From Pseudoalteromonas luteoviolacea (GTDB lineage Bacteria > Pseudomonadota > Gammaproteobacteria > Enterobacterales > Alteromonadaceae), in contig NZ_MAUJ01000003.1 of assembly GCF_001696455.1 (NCBI RefSeq), forward strand, positions 324,735 to 388,734: a stretch of DNA of 64,000 nt, read 5' to 3'. Below the pieces are notes generated by a model. The model searched no databases. It was not told the DNA's origin and saw nothing but the letters and a program-made list of their open reading frames with translations. Each line of letters opens with the position of its first letter. Within the stretch, counting starts at the first letter, position 1. This document shows, in pieces, positions 1 through 8,463 of this stretch. The translations under genes and the position numbers were made by a program.

Positions 1-388
1 CTTTCAAAAACGATAAAGCCTGCTCTTTAGACATCTCTTCTGGGTCGAACTCAACTTGGCCATTTTTACGCAGAAGCTCGTAAAACGCTTCGGAACCAGC
101 AGCATACCCCATTTTCCAGAGCTCAAAGGTTGGTTGTTCAACTTCATCATAGCTGAGTATGGTCGCACCTTCATGTCGCGGATCATCCGCGATATCTAGA
201 TACAACTCATTCACTGTTTCTCTTTCTCCTTCGAGTGCTTGCAAGAAAAACTCGTTTTCAAAACACAACATGCCGCAAACCTTTAATTCATTGTTGTTAG
301 AGCGGGCAGTCTCTAAAATATTGCGTAAGTCTGACAAGTTCATGGTTCGAGAAGCCTGACTGTAATACACCAATCTAACCAATTTCAT
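1..388 (-). CDS. BLUF-domain blue-light sensor, 3' end beyond the window
   Basis: This reading frame stays open to the window edge, so only the first 129 residues are visible. They fit a BLUF (FAD-binding blue-light) domain. Tyr8 (LVYYS), Asn31-33, Gln50 (FFLQALEG), Trp91 and Met93 (ELWKMGYA) fall at the numbering used for PixD-type BLUF proteins, where Tyr8 and Gln50 carry out the photocycle around the flavin. The segment DIADDPRH is also typical of the family. The ATG at 388 has a good ribosome site (AGGAGA) 7-8 nt upstream. The start is divergent from a soluble histidine kinase about 100 bp away, which suggests a shared control region and perhaps a shared signal. Any output domain after residue 129 cannot be seen; many BLUF proteins are short and signal by protein contact. 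Confidence 0.88.
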   Translation of the reverse strand, partial: MKLVRLVYYSQASRTMNLSDLRNILETARSNNNELKVCGMLCFENEFFLQALEGERETVNELYLDIADDPRHEGATILSYDEVEQPTFELWKMGYAAGSEAFYELLRKNGQVEFDPEEMSKEQALSFLK

Positions 389-489
389 TTTATCACTCTC
401 CTAGTAATTTATTGACGCAGCTGATCTTTCGTCCAAAATTTAATCATTGGCTATAGTTAAACAAAAAACAAGGCAAGGTGCGCTGAGTT

Positions 490-2289
490 ATGGACAATTT
501 AAACAACCAAATAGTCGTGGTATCTGGCTCAACTTCTGAAGAGTTAGAGGCCATTCTAGCGCAATCTCAATGTGAAACGCGCAATGCAGAAAACTTTAAA
601 CTTTTTAAAAAAGCCTATAGAAAGCACCGCCCCGGCGTCTTAGTTTTATATGTGAATGATACTGAGTCCGAGCAATTGGCCAGTCAAGTTTTATCGCATG
701 TCCGACATGCCATGCAAGACAAAGACGCAATTTTTGTTGTCGCACATCCACCAGAGCATATGCCAGATGCGTTAAACTGGATAGAGGAATATAGCATTGC
801 TAGCTTTATTACTTTAACCACAGACAAGAGAGCGCTTAATCAAAGCGTTATTGACCGCAATATCAAAGCTTGGCGACGCTTTGTACAAGTCACTGAACAG
901 CATCAAGCTGAGAGCAACTTATTAATGAGTGTCGCGCACTTACACCGAAATAATAACAATGTGAACGAAGTCATGCATCAGTTTATGCAAGCGCTATCTA
1001 GTATTGCTTGCGCTTCTGTACAATGCAGAATCAAAATCAATGCGCAGGGAGAAGGAACGATAACCAGCTGCTCTCCTGACTTAGACGAACTAGAAAATAC
1101 GTTAAACCAAGCGTTTCAGCTTCCCACTTTACCTCCGTACTTGCAACGGGCCCTCAATGAAAAAAAACCGCAAATTGACTTACTGCCAAGCATTGATGCA
1201 TTTTCCGCCTTGGGCCAATTGCTCAAATTAAAACTAAGTAGTTATCTTATATTCCCCATTGTTGTCTATGGTAAGGTATTGGAGCTTATGGTGTTTTTCA
1301 TTGATGAGAATGCGATGGAGTCTGTCTCCATGCGTCAAATCGATGTGATCAGCAAAGCAGCCGAGCAGCTCACTATGCTACTTGAACGTAAAGAATCTGA
1401 GAGACGGCTCAAAAAGCAATGTACACGACTCAAGCACGCTTTGATCGAGCTAAAAGAGACACAAGAACAGCTTGCGCATAGCGAAAAAATGGCCACAGTA
1501 GGGCAGTTTGCAGCGGGTATTGCCCATGAAATCAATAACCCTTTGTCTTTTGTCCTCAGTAATTTTGGTTCGATGGACAACTACCTTGATAGCATTTTAA
1601 ACCTGCAAAATTTGCATGACCAATTTTTAAGCGCTGTAGAAGTTGGCAACCAAAATAGACGTGATGAGATTAAAGATGAGATAACCCATTATCGGGGCCA
1701 ATCGGAAATTGACTTTATCTACGACGATATGCGCGAAATTGTAGCTCAATCTCAGATGGGCCTATCTAGAGTCAGTGAAATTATTAAAGATTTACAATCT
1801 TTCAATGGTAAAGCACAGCGCACAGAACTTGATCTAAAAGATCTGTTATCACAAAGCCTTACGCTCCTTCGTTCAACAAATGTTAGCGATATCCCTATTA
1901 AGACTCGCTTCACGCACCAGAGCGAAATCGTTTCAAATGCAGGGTTCATTCAACAGATCCTAACCAACTTAATCAAAAACGCCTATCAAGCATTGGCAAC
2001 TCACCCATCAACCGAGCCCGTTATTGAAGTCAGCTCAGAAGAAACCAACGGGGCTATTCACATTTCTGTTCGAGATAATGGTCCTGGTATCAGTTTTGAA
2101 AAGCAAAAGCATGTTTTTGATCCATTTTACACCACCAAGGCAGTGGGTGAAGGGACGGGACTGGGGCTCTCCGTCAGCTATAATTTGAGCAAAAGGCTCG
2201 GAGGCAAATTACTCGTTGACTCACAAGAAGGCAAATACTGTCAATTTACTCTTGTATTGCCGATACAAACTGAAGGTTCACCCCATTAA
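490..2289 (+). CDS. Soluble sensor histidine kinase with degenerate receiver-like N-terminus
   Basis: A 599-residue kinase with no obvious membrane segment, so probably cytoplasmic. Residues 1-130 look like a receiver-type alpha/beta domain (IVVVSGS start, VLVLYVND in the middle) without a clear phospho-acceptor. Residues about 150-300 could be a GAF-like sensor. A short coiled coil (RLKKQCTRLKHALIEL) leads into the HisKA H-box GIAHEINNPLSFVLSNF near residue 345. The HATPase has an N-box (NLIKNAYQAL), G1 (DNGPGIS) and G2 (GEGTGLGLSVSY). It ends without a C-terminal receiver, so phosphotransfer should go to a separate regulator, none of which is adjacent. It is divergent from the BLUF gene; a light-responsive partnership is only inference. 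Confidence 0.9.
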   Translation: MDNLNNQIVVVSGSTSEELEAILAQSQCETRNAENFKLFKKAYRKHRPGVLVLYVNDTESEQLASQVLSHVRHAMQDKDAIFVVAHPPEHMPDALNWIEEYSIASFITLTTDKRALNQSVIDRNIKAWRRFVQVTEQHQAESNLLMSVAHLHRNNNNVNEVMHQFMQALSSIACASVQCRIKINAQGEGTITSCSPDLDELENTLNQAFQLPTLPPYLQRALNEKKPQIDLLPSIDAFSALGQLLKLKLSSYLIFPIVVYGKVLELMVFFIDENAMESVSMRQIDVISKAAEQLTMLLERKESERRLKKQCTRLKHALIELKETQEQLAHSEKMATVGQFAAGIAHEINNPLSFVLSNFGSMDNYLDSILNLQNLHDQFLSAVEVGNQNRRDEIKDEITHYRGQSEIDFIYDDMREIVAQSQMGLSRVSEIIKDLQSFNGKAQRTELDLKDLLSQSLTLLRSTNVSDIPIKTRFTHQSEIVSNAGFIQQILTNLIKNAYQALATHPSTEPVIEVSSEETNGAIHISVRDNGPGISFEKQKHVFDPFYTTKAVGEGTGLGLSVSYNLSKRLGGKLLVDSQEGKYCQFTLVLPIQTEGSPH

Positions 2290-2474
2290 AACTCTCGGTG
2301 TATTTAAAGAATAAGGCTTTTTATGTGTCCATCTGCCATATCCTTCCTGGATCAGGAAGATGGGCTCAGCCACCAAAAGAGCAAGGCAGTAAACGGTAAA
2401 AGTTGAAATGACTCATTACCTAACAAAACACTCACATTTCTGGTTTATTCCTTAAGCTCCAATTTAGTCCCGTT

Positions 2475-2507
2475 AAGAAAAACAAACAAGCACCTTAAAC
2501 ACTTGTT
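2475..2507 (-). terminator. Weak hairpin plus T-run after the kinase gene
   Basis: On the minus strand AACAAG and CTTGTT can pair around an 11-nt loop and are followed by TGTTTTTC. It lies about 60 bp past the stop of the NtrB-like kinase and could end the long ABC/two-component operon. The stem is short and AT-rich. Confidence 0.4.
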
Positions 2508-2566
2508 TTGTAACTAATTGTGAAAATTATTCCTTTAGAGCCAATGCGATGTATTCATTATTACCA

Positions 2567-3868
2567 CTACAACGCAGATGGCAGAAAAATGCTCACCGTT
2601 AGCCCGCCACTTTTACGGTTGTAAAAAGACAGCTTACCTTGATGGGCTTCGATAATTTCTCGACAGAGTGCAAGCCCAAGGCCCGTCCCAGCGTGTTTTG
2701 TGGAGTAAAAAGGCAACAATGCATTCTCCAAAACTTCAGGTGCCATACCAAGCCCAGTGTCTGAAATCTCTATGCTAATACCATGCGGCTTTACTGCCGA
2801 AATAGCCATAGTCACTTGTGATACTTTATCCGTCTCTGATTGTGCCTCATGAGCATTTTTTAAAATATTAATTAACACCTGCTCAATTTGATGTTCATCT
2901 GCATATACTTCGACATTAGGGATATCCGTGATCAGATCAAACCTGTACAACGCGCCAATCTGATCAAACAACGTTGTCCAATCAACAAGACGTTTATCAG
3001 GTATTTTTAGTTTAGACAGTGCCCCATAACCTTTTATAAACTCGTTAAGGTGGCCAATACGACGCGATATTGAGCTAAATACACGGTCTAATCTCGGCTC
3101 ATCAAGATTCTGCGCTAATAATTGCCCTGAATGGCACATGGAACTAATCGGCGCTATTGAGTTATTAAGTTCATGACTGATCACCCTGATCACTTTTTTC
3201 CATGTTTGAACTTCTTGTCGACTTAATTCATTAGTTATGGATTTAAGTAAATACAGCGTATTGTTTGCTTGATGGATCCGCACACCAGATTTCGCTAGGT
3301 GCCAAGCTTGTTCTTCACCTTGACTGTTTTTTAGCGTGAATATACTTTCACCACTTTGTTGTAATGCCTGCACAAAATCAGAGTTTAAATTGGTGCAAAC
3401 TTCACTCCAGCTATACCCCAAAATTGAATTGCCATCATTAAACATCAGCTCAGCAGCTCGGTTTGCAAAAATGATTTTTTGATTAATATCTACCAAAAAG
3501 GTCACAACAGGCGACGTGTTGAGCACCTTATCAAGCAGCATCTCTCGCTGATATAAATGCTGGCGTTCTTTTCTTAACTTATCCGCACATTGATTAAATA
3601 ATTCAAAGATTGGACCGCGATTGTCTTCTTTATCAGTTGGGATACTGACCGAAAAGTCCGAGTCCATTAAACTCAACAGGCCTTGCTCTAAGCTTCGATC
3701 AGCATTTTTAATTTGTTTTGACCTTTGGTGAAACATATACCCAATGACACCATTAAAGCTGATACCAGCTATCAGTAATAACCACGGGTGTTGATTTACA
3801 TATAAGTAAGTCGAGACAAAAAATGCAATTTGCCCAATAAATGCCACCCATAACATACTATTGTTCAC
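2567..3868 (-). CDS. Membrane sensor histidine kinase, PAS-containing, NtrB-like
   Basis: A 433-residue kinase. Two hydrophobic stretches in the first 45 residues (WVAFIGQIAFFVSTYLYV and WLLLIAGISFNGVIGYMF) anchor it with almost no periplasmic loop, so it probably senses within the membrane or cytoplasm. A PAS domain follows (LNTSPVVTFLVDINQKIIF, about residues 110-200). The H-box is VISHELNNSIAPISSM, with an N-box ILKNAHEAQ, G1 DTGLGMAPE and G2 GTGLGLALC. It overlaps the upstream sigma-54 regulator gene by 11 nt, which implies translational coupling and a cognate pair. It is last in the operon that starts with the membrane-fusion protein. Confidence 0.93.
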   Translation of the reverse strand: MNNSMLWVAFIGQIAFFVSTYLYVNQHPWLLLIAGISFNGVIGYMFHQRSKQIKNADRSLEQGLLSLMDSDFSVSIPTDKEDNRGPIFELFNQCADKLRKERQHLYQREMLLDKVLNTSPVVTFLVDINQKIIFANRAAELMFNDGNSILGYSWSEVCTNLNSDFVQALQQSGESIFTLKNSQGEEQAWHLAKSGVRIHQANNTLYLLKSITNELSRQEVQTWKKVIRVISHELNNSIAPISSMCHSGQLLAQNLDEPRLDRVFSSISRRIGHLNEFIKGYGALSKLKIPDKRLVDWTTLFDQIGALYRFDLITDIPNVEVYADEHQIEQVLINILKNAHEAQSETDKVSQVTMAISAVKPHGISIEISDTGLGMAPEVLENALLPFYSTKHAGTGLGLALCREIIEAHQGKLSFYNRKSGGLTVSIFLPSAL

Positions 3869-5123
3869 CCTTAAACAATTTGAACTTTTCTATACGGCGG
3901 TAGAGAGTTTGACGGCTTAAACCAAGCTCTTGTGCAGCATGCGCTATTGTCCAATCGTGTTTTTCTAACACGGCAGAGATGTGCTCTTTTTCACTTAAAG
4001 ACGCTGACTGTGATAGGCCACTGAATGCACTGGCGGTTACTCGCCCATCTTCAGCAAAAATCAACGCACGCTTACAGGTGTTTTCTAACTCTCTTACATT
4101 ACCTGGCCAGCTGTGTTGTAATAAAAATTGTTCTGCATCCTTGGTGATAACCGCGTCGCCACCAAGAAAGTGCTGAGCCAGAGGCAAAATATCGCCTTTA
4201 CGCTTATGCAATGGCAATATAGATAACTCCATGCCATTTAAGCGATAATATAAATCCTCTCTAAAAGCGCCATTTTTGATGTCTATGAGCAAATTGGCAT
4301 TGGTCGCACTGATTACTCTGACATCCACTTTTTGCGTTACATTCGAGCCCAATCGCTCAAACTCGCCCGTTTGTAACACGCGCAGTAATTTCATCTGTCC
4401 AGACAAAGATAAATTACCAATCTCATCGAGAAATAAAGTCCCCCCGTCAGCCGCTTCGAAGCGTCCTGCACGAGCTTGATTTGCACCAGTAAAAGCGCCC
4501 TTTTCAGCACCAAATAACTCAGCCTCCATTAAATCTTGCGGAATTGCGCCCATGTTTACTTTGACAAACGGCTCATTCGCGCGCTTCGACTTTTGATGAA
4601 TAAAATCCGCGAGTTTTTCTTTTCCTGAGCCATTCGGCCCCGTGACTAAGACATTGATCTGCGCCGCAGCGACTTTGGTGGCGGTAAAAATCAGTTCAGC
4701 CATTTCTTTACTTTGATAAATGAGCGCATTGTGTTCATCTGGCTGACTTTTAGTAGCAATGTGCTCCGCGATAATCTCAAGTAATTTTTGATCATCCCAG
4801 GGTTTAGGGAGATAATCGGCAGCCCCAGATTTGATTAAAGTTATGGCTGTCTCTAACTGGCTCCAAGCCGTTATAACAATAATGGGTAAAGCCGGGTTAA
4901 GCGATTTTATTTCATAAAAGAGTTGTTTACCCTCTTCTCCTGACGTGGTGCCTTCACTAAAATTCATATCTTGAATCACAAGATCAATTTTCTGCCGAGA
5001 TACACTCAGCAAAGCCTCTTTCACACTGGAAGCACTTAATACCTTGTAATTATGTATGCTCAGTAGTAGATCTAATGCATCCAATATATCTGGATTATCG
5101 TCAACAACGAGAATTGTGTTCAT
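3858..5123 (-). CDS. Sigma-54-dependent response regulator, NtrC family
   Basis: A 421-residue activator with three domains. The receiver (residues 1-120) has acidic residues in VVDDN and phospho-acceptor Asp in VIQDMNF. The AAA+ domain has a Walker A (GPNGSGKE), the GAFTGA loop that contacts sigma-54 and the Walker B region GTLFLDEIG. A Fis-type helix-turn-helix closes the protein (AAQELGLSRQTLYRRIEKF). It is co-transcribed with the kinase at 2567. The operon start carries a sigma-54 promoter and paired GTGTCC/GGACAC sites, so positive autoregulation of the whole ABC operon is the natural reading. DNA binding to those sites is inferred. Confidence 0.95.
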   Translation of the reverse strand: MNTILVVDDNPDILDALDLLLSIHNYKVLSASSVKEALLSVSRQKIDLVIQDMNFSEGTTSGEEGKQLFYEIKSLNPALPIIVITAWSQLETAITLIKSGAADYLPKPWDDQKLLEIIAEHIATKSQPDEHNALIYQSKEMAELIFTATKVAAAQINVLVTGPNGSGKEKLADFIHQKSKRANEPFVKVNMGAIPQDLMEAELFGAEKGAFTGANQARAGRFEAADGGTLFLDEIGNLSLSGQMKLLRVLQTGEFERLGSNVTQKVDVRVISATNANLLIDIKNGAFREDLYYRLNGMELSILPLHKRKGDILPLAQHFLGGDAVITKDAEQFLLQHSWPGNVRELENTCKRALIFAEDGRVTASAFSGLSQSASLSEKEHISAVLEKHDWTIAHAAQELGLSRQTLYRRIEKFKLFKGEQ

Positions 5124-5134
5124 AACTTGCTATC

Positions 5135-5164
5135 AACCCTGCTCGCACATTAACAAGCAGGGTT
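5135..5164. terminator. Intra-operon hairpin between permease and regulator genes
   Basis: AACCCTGCT (5135-5143) and AGCAGGGTT (5156-5164) form a perfect 9-bp stem in the 50-bp gap between the second permease and the regulator. In the direction of transcription (minus) no T-run follows, so it may attenuate or stabilise mRNA ends rather than terminate. Confidence 0.5.
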
Positions 5165-5173
5165 TGTCCTTTT

Positions 5174-6397
5174 TTATACCGTTCGGGTGGCCGTAACGGG
5201 TGCGATTTTTGTTGTTTTCCAAGCTGGTAGCCAAGTTGCCAATGAGCCTGAGATAAACACGATAGTAACACAACTTAAGTAGCTGATAACATCGGGCTTA
5301 GGCATTGAAATTACCTTACCTAGCAACATGTTGATGGCAATGACACTGACAACACCAAGCCCTGCAGCGACCACACTAATTAACCAGTTTTCACTCATTA
5401 CATAGAGTAAGACATCTTTTTTACGCGCACCCAATGCCCGTCGGATCCCAATCAACTTTTGCTGTTTTGATGCGTGGAAATGCGCATGTGCAAAGCTACT
5501 GATCATTGTCACAAATAGCATGAATGCTGTAAGCAAGCTAAACAAAACAGCCAAGCTCGTCGCCTCTTTATAGTAGTCACTGTGGTGCTGCTTCATAGTG
5601 ATGATATCTTTAATGTCACGCTCAGGATGCACTTTTTTTAACGCTGCAATGGCCTTGGTTTTAGTTTCTTGCAGCTTTCCAGGCGCGACTTTGAGCAGGT
5701 AAAACATTCTAGCTTGCGCGCGTGCCATATTTCGATATTTAAATATGCCATGATGAGCATGTTCTCGCGAAGGCGTAATGGCTATATTTGACACCACCCC
5801 AATTACACGGCCTTCATTTGTTTGCTTACCAATTGCAGACTCGCCGGGGTACAAAGCCTCCGCGAGCGAACGCGTTAAAATAATGTTTGCCTCAAAATCC
5901 GTATTTTCTAAATATCCACGCGTTGCATCGTCTGACGCTTCAAAATTTCTCCCTTGAAACATGTTTGCGCCCAACAAGCGGAAGAAGTCTTTACCCGTGT
6001 AATACGTTGGTATGCCACTAAACTGATCGTCAATGGGTACATCTTCAGGGTGATTGATGTCTTCAATAGAATGATAGTTACCACCACGCATCAAAGGTAG
6101 CTGATTCGTATATGAAACAAACGAAACCTCTGGTAACGCTTTTAACGTAGCCATATCTTCATCAACGATAGACAAGAAAAAGTCTGCATCAAGAAACGCT
6201 TCTGAAGTGGGGCGAATTTGAAATGCCACAACATTATCCATCTCGAACCCCACGTCACGAGATAATTTGTCGTTCGCTTCAATGCTTAACAACAAGCTGT
6301 TACACGCTAACCCAAGGGTGAGAATGAGCTGAAATATCAGCAACCCTGTCGCAAACTTTCTCAGCAACATAGACTTAATTAATGCTTTGATATTCAT
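5174..6397 (-). CDS. ABC transporter permease, FtsX/MacB-type
   Basis: A 407-residue permease of the MacB/FtsX superfamily. One N-terminal membrane helix (residues about 15-38) precedes a large extracytoplasmic MacB-type domain. Three C-terminal helices follow, including the conserved element GIRRALGARKKDVLLYVMSEN that couples to the ATPase. It starts 9 nt after the preceding permease gene ends, with a plausible ribosome site (GGGAGTC). The two permease subunits probably form a heterodimer powered by the ATPase at 7711 and linked to the membrane-fusion protein at 8464. MacAB-like systems export or mechanically drive export of peptides, antibiotics or lipoproteins; the substrate is unknown here. 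Confidence 0.92.
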   Translation of the reverse strand: MNIKALIKSMLLRKFATGLLIFQLILTLGLACNSLLLSIEANDKLSRDVGFEMDNVVAFQIRPTSEAFLDADFFLSIVDEDMATLKALPEVSFVSYTNQLPLMRGGNYHSIEDINHPEDVPIDDQFSGIPTYYTGKDFFRLLGANMFQGRNFEASDDATRGYLENTDFEANIILTRSLAEALYPGESAIGKQTNEGRVIGVVSNIAITPSREHAHHGIFKYRNMARAQARMFYLLKVAPGKLQETKTKAIAALKKVHPERDIKDIITMKQHHSDYYKEATSLAVLFSLLTAFMLFVTMISSFAHAHFHASKQQKLIGIRRALGARKKDVLLYVMSENWLISVVAAGLGVVSVIAINMLLGKVISMPKPDVISYLSCVTIVFISGSLATWLPAWKTTKIAPVTATRTV

Positions 6398-6406
6398 AGC
6401 GACTCC

Positions 6407-7696
6407 CTATTTTAAAATGCTTGCAAGTGATGTACGAGTACCTTGAATTAGTGGATATACCGTACTCAGAAGGCTAGAGGTCAAGGCAACCCCCAAGCCA
6501 ATTACTAGCATGTGCAGTGGTAATTCCGCTACTGGTGCGAGTTCATCAAATAACTGCCTATACAGGGCCAACAAACTAAATGCCAAAACAAAGGAAAGGA
6601 GTGCGCAAATAAAACCGAGTATGATACTTTCGACCACACCTTGAAAGAATACTTGCTTTTTACTCGCGCCAACTGCACGTCTTAAATTCGCTTCAAACTG
6701 ACTTGCTTGATATCGCGATAACATCAAGCTATTGGCATTGAAAATACAAACCAATAAAAATAAACCTGTCGCAATCGTAAAAGCCAGCAGATCTTTATTA
6801 ACGACCTCATTTTTATCCAGCCACTCATTAACGTTGTAGAGTCGATTATCAACTTCGTGGCGGTGGTTCCCTTTTTCTTTTAGTTGATTGGCATAGCCAT
6901 CTATGAAAGTCTGAAACGCAAGGCGTTGCTTGTCATCTAATAGCTCAACAAAGACTTGGATGTAGTACGCGTTGATTTGGCGTGTTTGATCGAGCCTTGT
7001 ATAACTGTCAGTAGACATGGTGCGAGCAAACACAGCCCAATTGTTGTCGATCGCAACTTCAATAGGAACAAAAATATCATCGGTCTTATCAAAAGCTTTT
7101 CCTTCCGAAGCGTGGTAAAAAAGCGGACGCATTTCCCAAGGTTTAAGCACCCCCACAATGGTGTAGATTTTGCCTTGCAGCTCTAGCTTTTCTCCAACAC
7201 TATTCTCGCCACCGAAGAGCTTACCGTTTAGTTCATGGCCTATCACGATGTTATTGCTATGCTCATTTTTCCAAGGTTCTCCATAGGCAAATTCCGCGCC
7301 CATTACATCAAAGAATGAGGCCGTGGTTGCGCGCGTTGGGCTCGCATAACGGGTAAGGTCTTGTGCGTCTGCTCTGCGGCTGTAAACCATGCTGGAATAG
7401 TGCATGACCGCGTTGTTTGCAACCTTCGAGTCTAAAATCGCTTTTGCATCACTGTATCTCAGCACGTGCATACTGCCAAACCGATTGTTTGCCCCAGCGT
7501 AGGTATTCATGTTTACGTTAAAGATCTGTTCGCTCTTACCTGGGATCGGATCTTTAGACATCAGAGATAACATGGATAAATTTGCTAGCAATGTGCCAAT
7601 GCCAATCGATAAAGTTAAAATTACCAGCGCAAAAAAGAGTGGCGTTCGTCTCGCATTGCGCGCGAATAAATGAATGTAATATAAAAACATTTCCAT
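6407..7696 (-). CDS. ABC transporter permease, FtsX/MacB-type
   Basis: A 429-residue paralogue of the next permease gene with the same plan: an N-terminal helix (FFALVILTLSIGIGTLLANL), a periplasmic MacB-type domain of about 220 residues, then three helices. The coupling element is NLRRAVGASKKQVFFQGVVES. It lies 14 nt after the ATPase gene. Two half-size permeases plus a separate ATPase is common for LolCDE-like and peptide-resistance exporters, while MacB proper fuses the two functions. The adaptor gene upstream makes a MacAB-like tripartite complex more likely than lipoprotein sorting. Confidence 0.92.
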   Translation of the reverse strand: MEMFLYYIHLFARNARRTPLFFALVILTLSIGIGTLLANLSMLSLMSKDPIPGKSEQIFNVNMNTYAGANNRFGSMHVLRYSDAKAILDSKVANNAVMHYSSMVYSRRADAQDLTRYASPTRATTASFFDVMGAEFAYGEPWKNEHSNNIVIGHELNGKLFGGENSVGEKLELQGKIYTIVGVLKPWEMRPLFYHASEGKAFDKTDDIFVPIEVAIDNNWAVFARTMSTDSYTRLDQTRQINAYYIQVFVELLDDKQRLAFQTFIDGYANQLKEKGNHRHEVDNRLYNVNEWLDKNEVVNKDLLAFTIATGLFLLVCIFNANSLMLSRYQASQFEANLRRAVGASKKQVFFQGVVESIILGFICALLSFVLAFSLLALYRQLFDELAPVAELPLHMLVIGLGVALTSSLLSTVYPLIQGTRTSLASILK

Positions 7697-7710
7697 GGTT
7701 AGCTCCGTTC

Positions 7711-8436
7711 TTATGCTGGCTGTTGCTTATCAAGCGCAATGCTCGAGTCTGGCTGCATTGGGGCATAGATGCTGTAATCTGTGATTTGGCCATCAATAAT
7801 TTGTATGTTCCGGTTCACCTCTCTTGCCTGATCGGGGTCATGTGTAACCATAATAATCGTGCTTCCCTGAGCGTTAATCTCTTTGAGTAAATCCATAATT
7901 TGCCTAGCCATCAAAGAGTCCAAGTTACCTGTTGGCTCATCCGCCAATAGGATCTTAGGCTCCCCAGCTAATGCCCTCGCAATAGCAACCCGCTGCTGTT
8001 GACCACCGGACAACTGGCTCGGTAGGTAATTATGTCGACTGGCCAAGCCTACTAACTCAAGCGCATATTCTATTCGGTTGCGTCTTTGTTTCGCACTGAG
8101 CCCGCGATAACGTAGCGGCATGTCAACATTGTCAAAAATGCTGTAGTCCGGAATGAGGTTGTAATTCTGAAAAATAAACCCTATTTTTTCGTTTCTTAAA
8201 CGTGAGAGGTCATCATCAGTTAAGCCACTAACGTTAGTGCCATCTAAGGTGTATTCGCCTTGTGTAAAGCCATCTAATAGACCTGCCACATTTAGAAAGG
8301 TTGATTTACCTGAACCTGAAGGGCCTGTCACCGCAACAAACTCCCCTTTTTCAACCTCTAAACTAAAATCCCTCAATGCATGGGTTTGAATCGTTTCACT
8401 TCTATATACTCGGCTGATATTTTTCATTGAAAGCAT
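7711..8436 (-). CDS. ABC transporter ATPase, MacB/LolD type
   Basis: A 241-residue nucleotide-binding subunit. It has a Walker A (GPSGSGKST), Q-loop region (IFQNYNLIPDYSIFDNV), signature LSGGQQQRVAIARAL, Walker B with switch Glu (ILLADEPTGNLDS) and the H-loop (MVTHDPD). Length and sequence are typical of the MacB/LolD clade that serves FtsX-fold permeases. The C-terminal tail of about 15 residues (ALDKQQPA end) is longer than usual. It sits between the adaptor gene (27 nt gap) and the permeases and should energise both. Confidence 0.95.
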   Translation of the reverse strand: MLSMKNISRVYRSETIQTHALRDFSLEVEKGEFVAVTGPSGSGKSTFLNVAGLLDGFTQGEYTLDGTNVSGLTDDDLSRLRNEKIGFIFQNYNLIPDYSIFDNVDMPLRYRGLSAKQRRNRIEYALELVGLASRHNYLPSQLSGGQQQRVAIARALAGEPKILLADEPTGNLDSLMARQIMDLLKEINAQGSTIIMVTHDPDQAREVNRNIQIIDGQITDYSIYAPMQPDSSIALDKQQPA

Positions 8437-8463
8437 GATCTTGTCCTTTATAAATTCTGTTTT

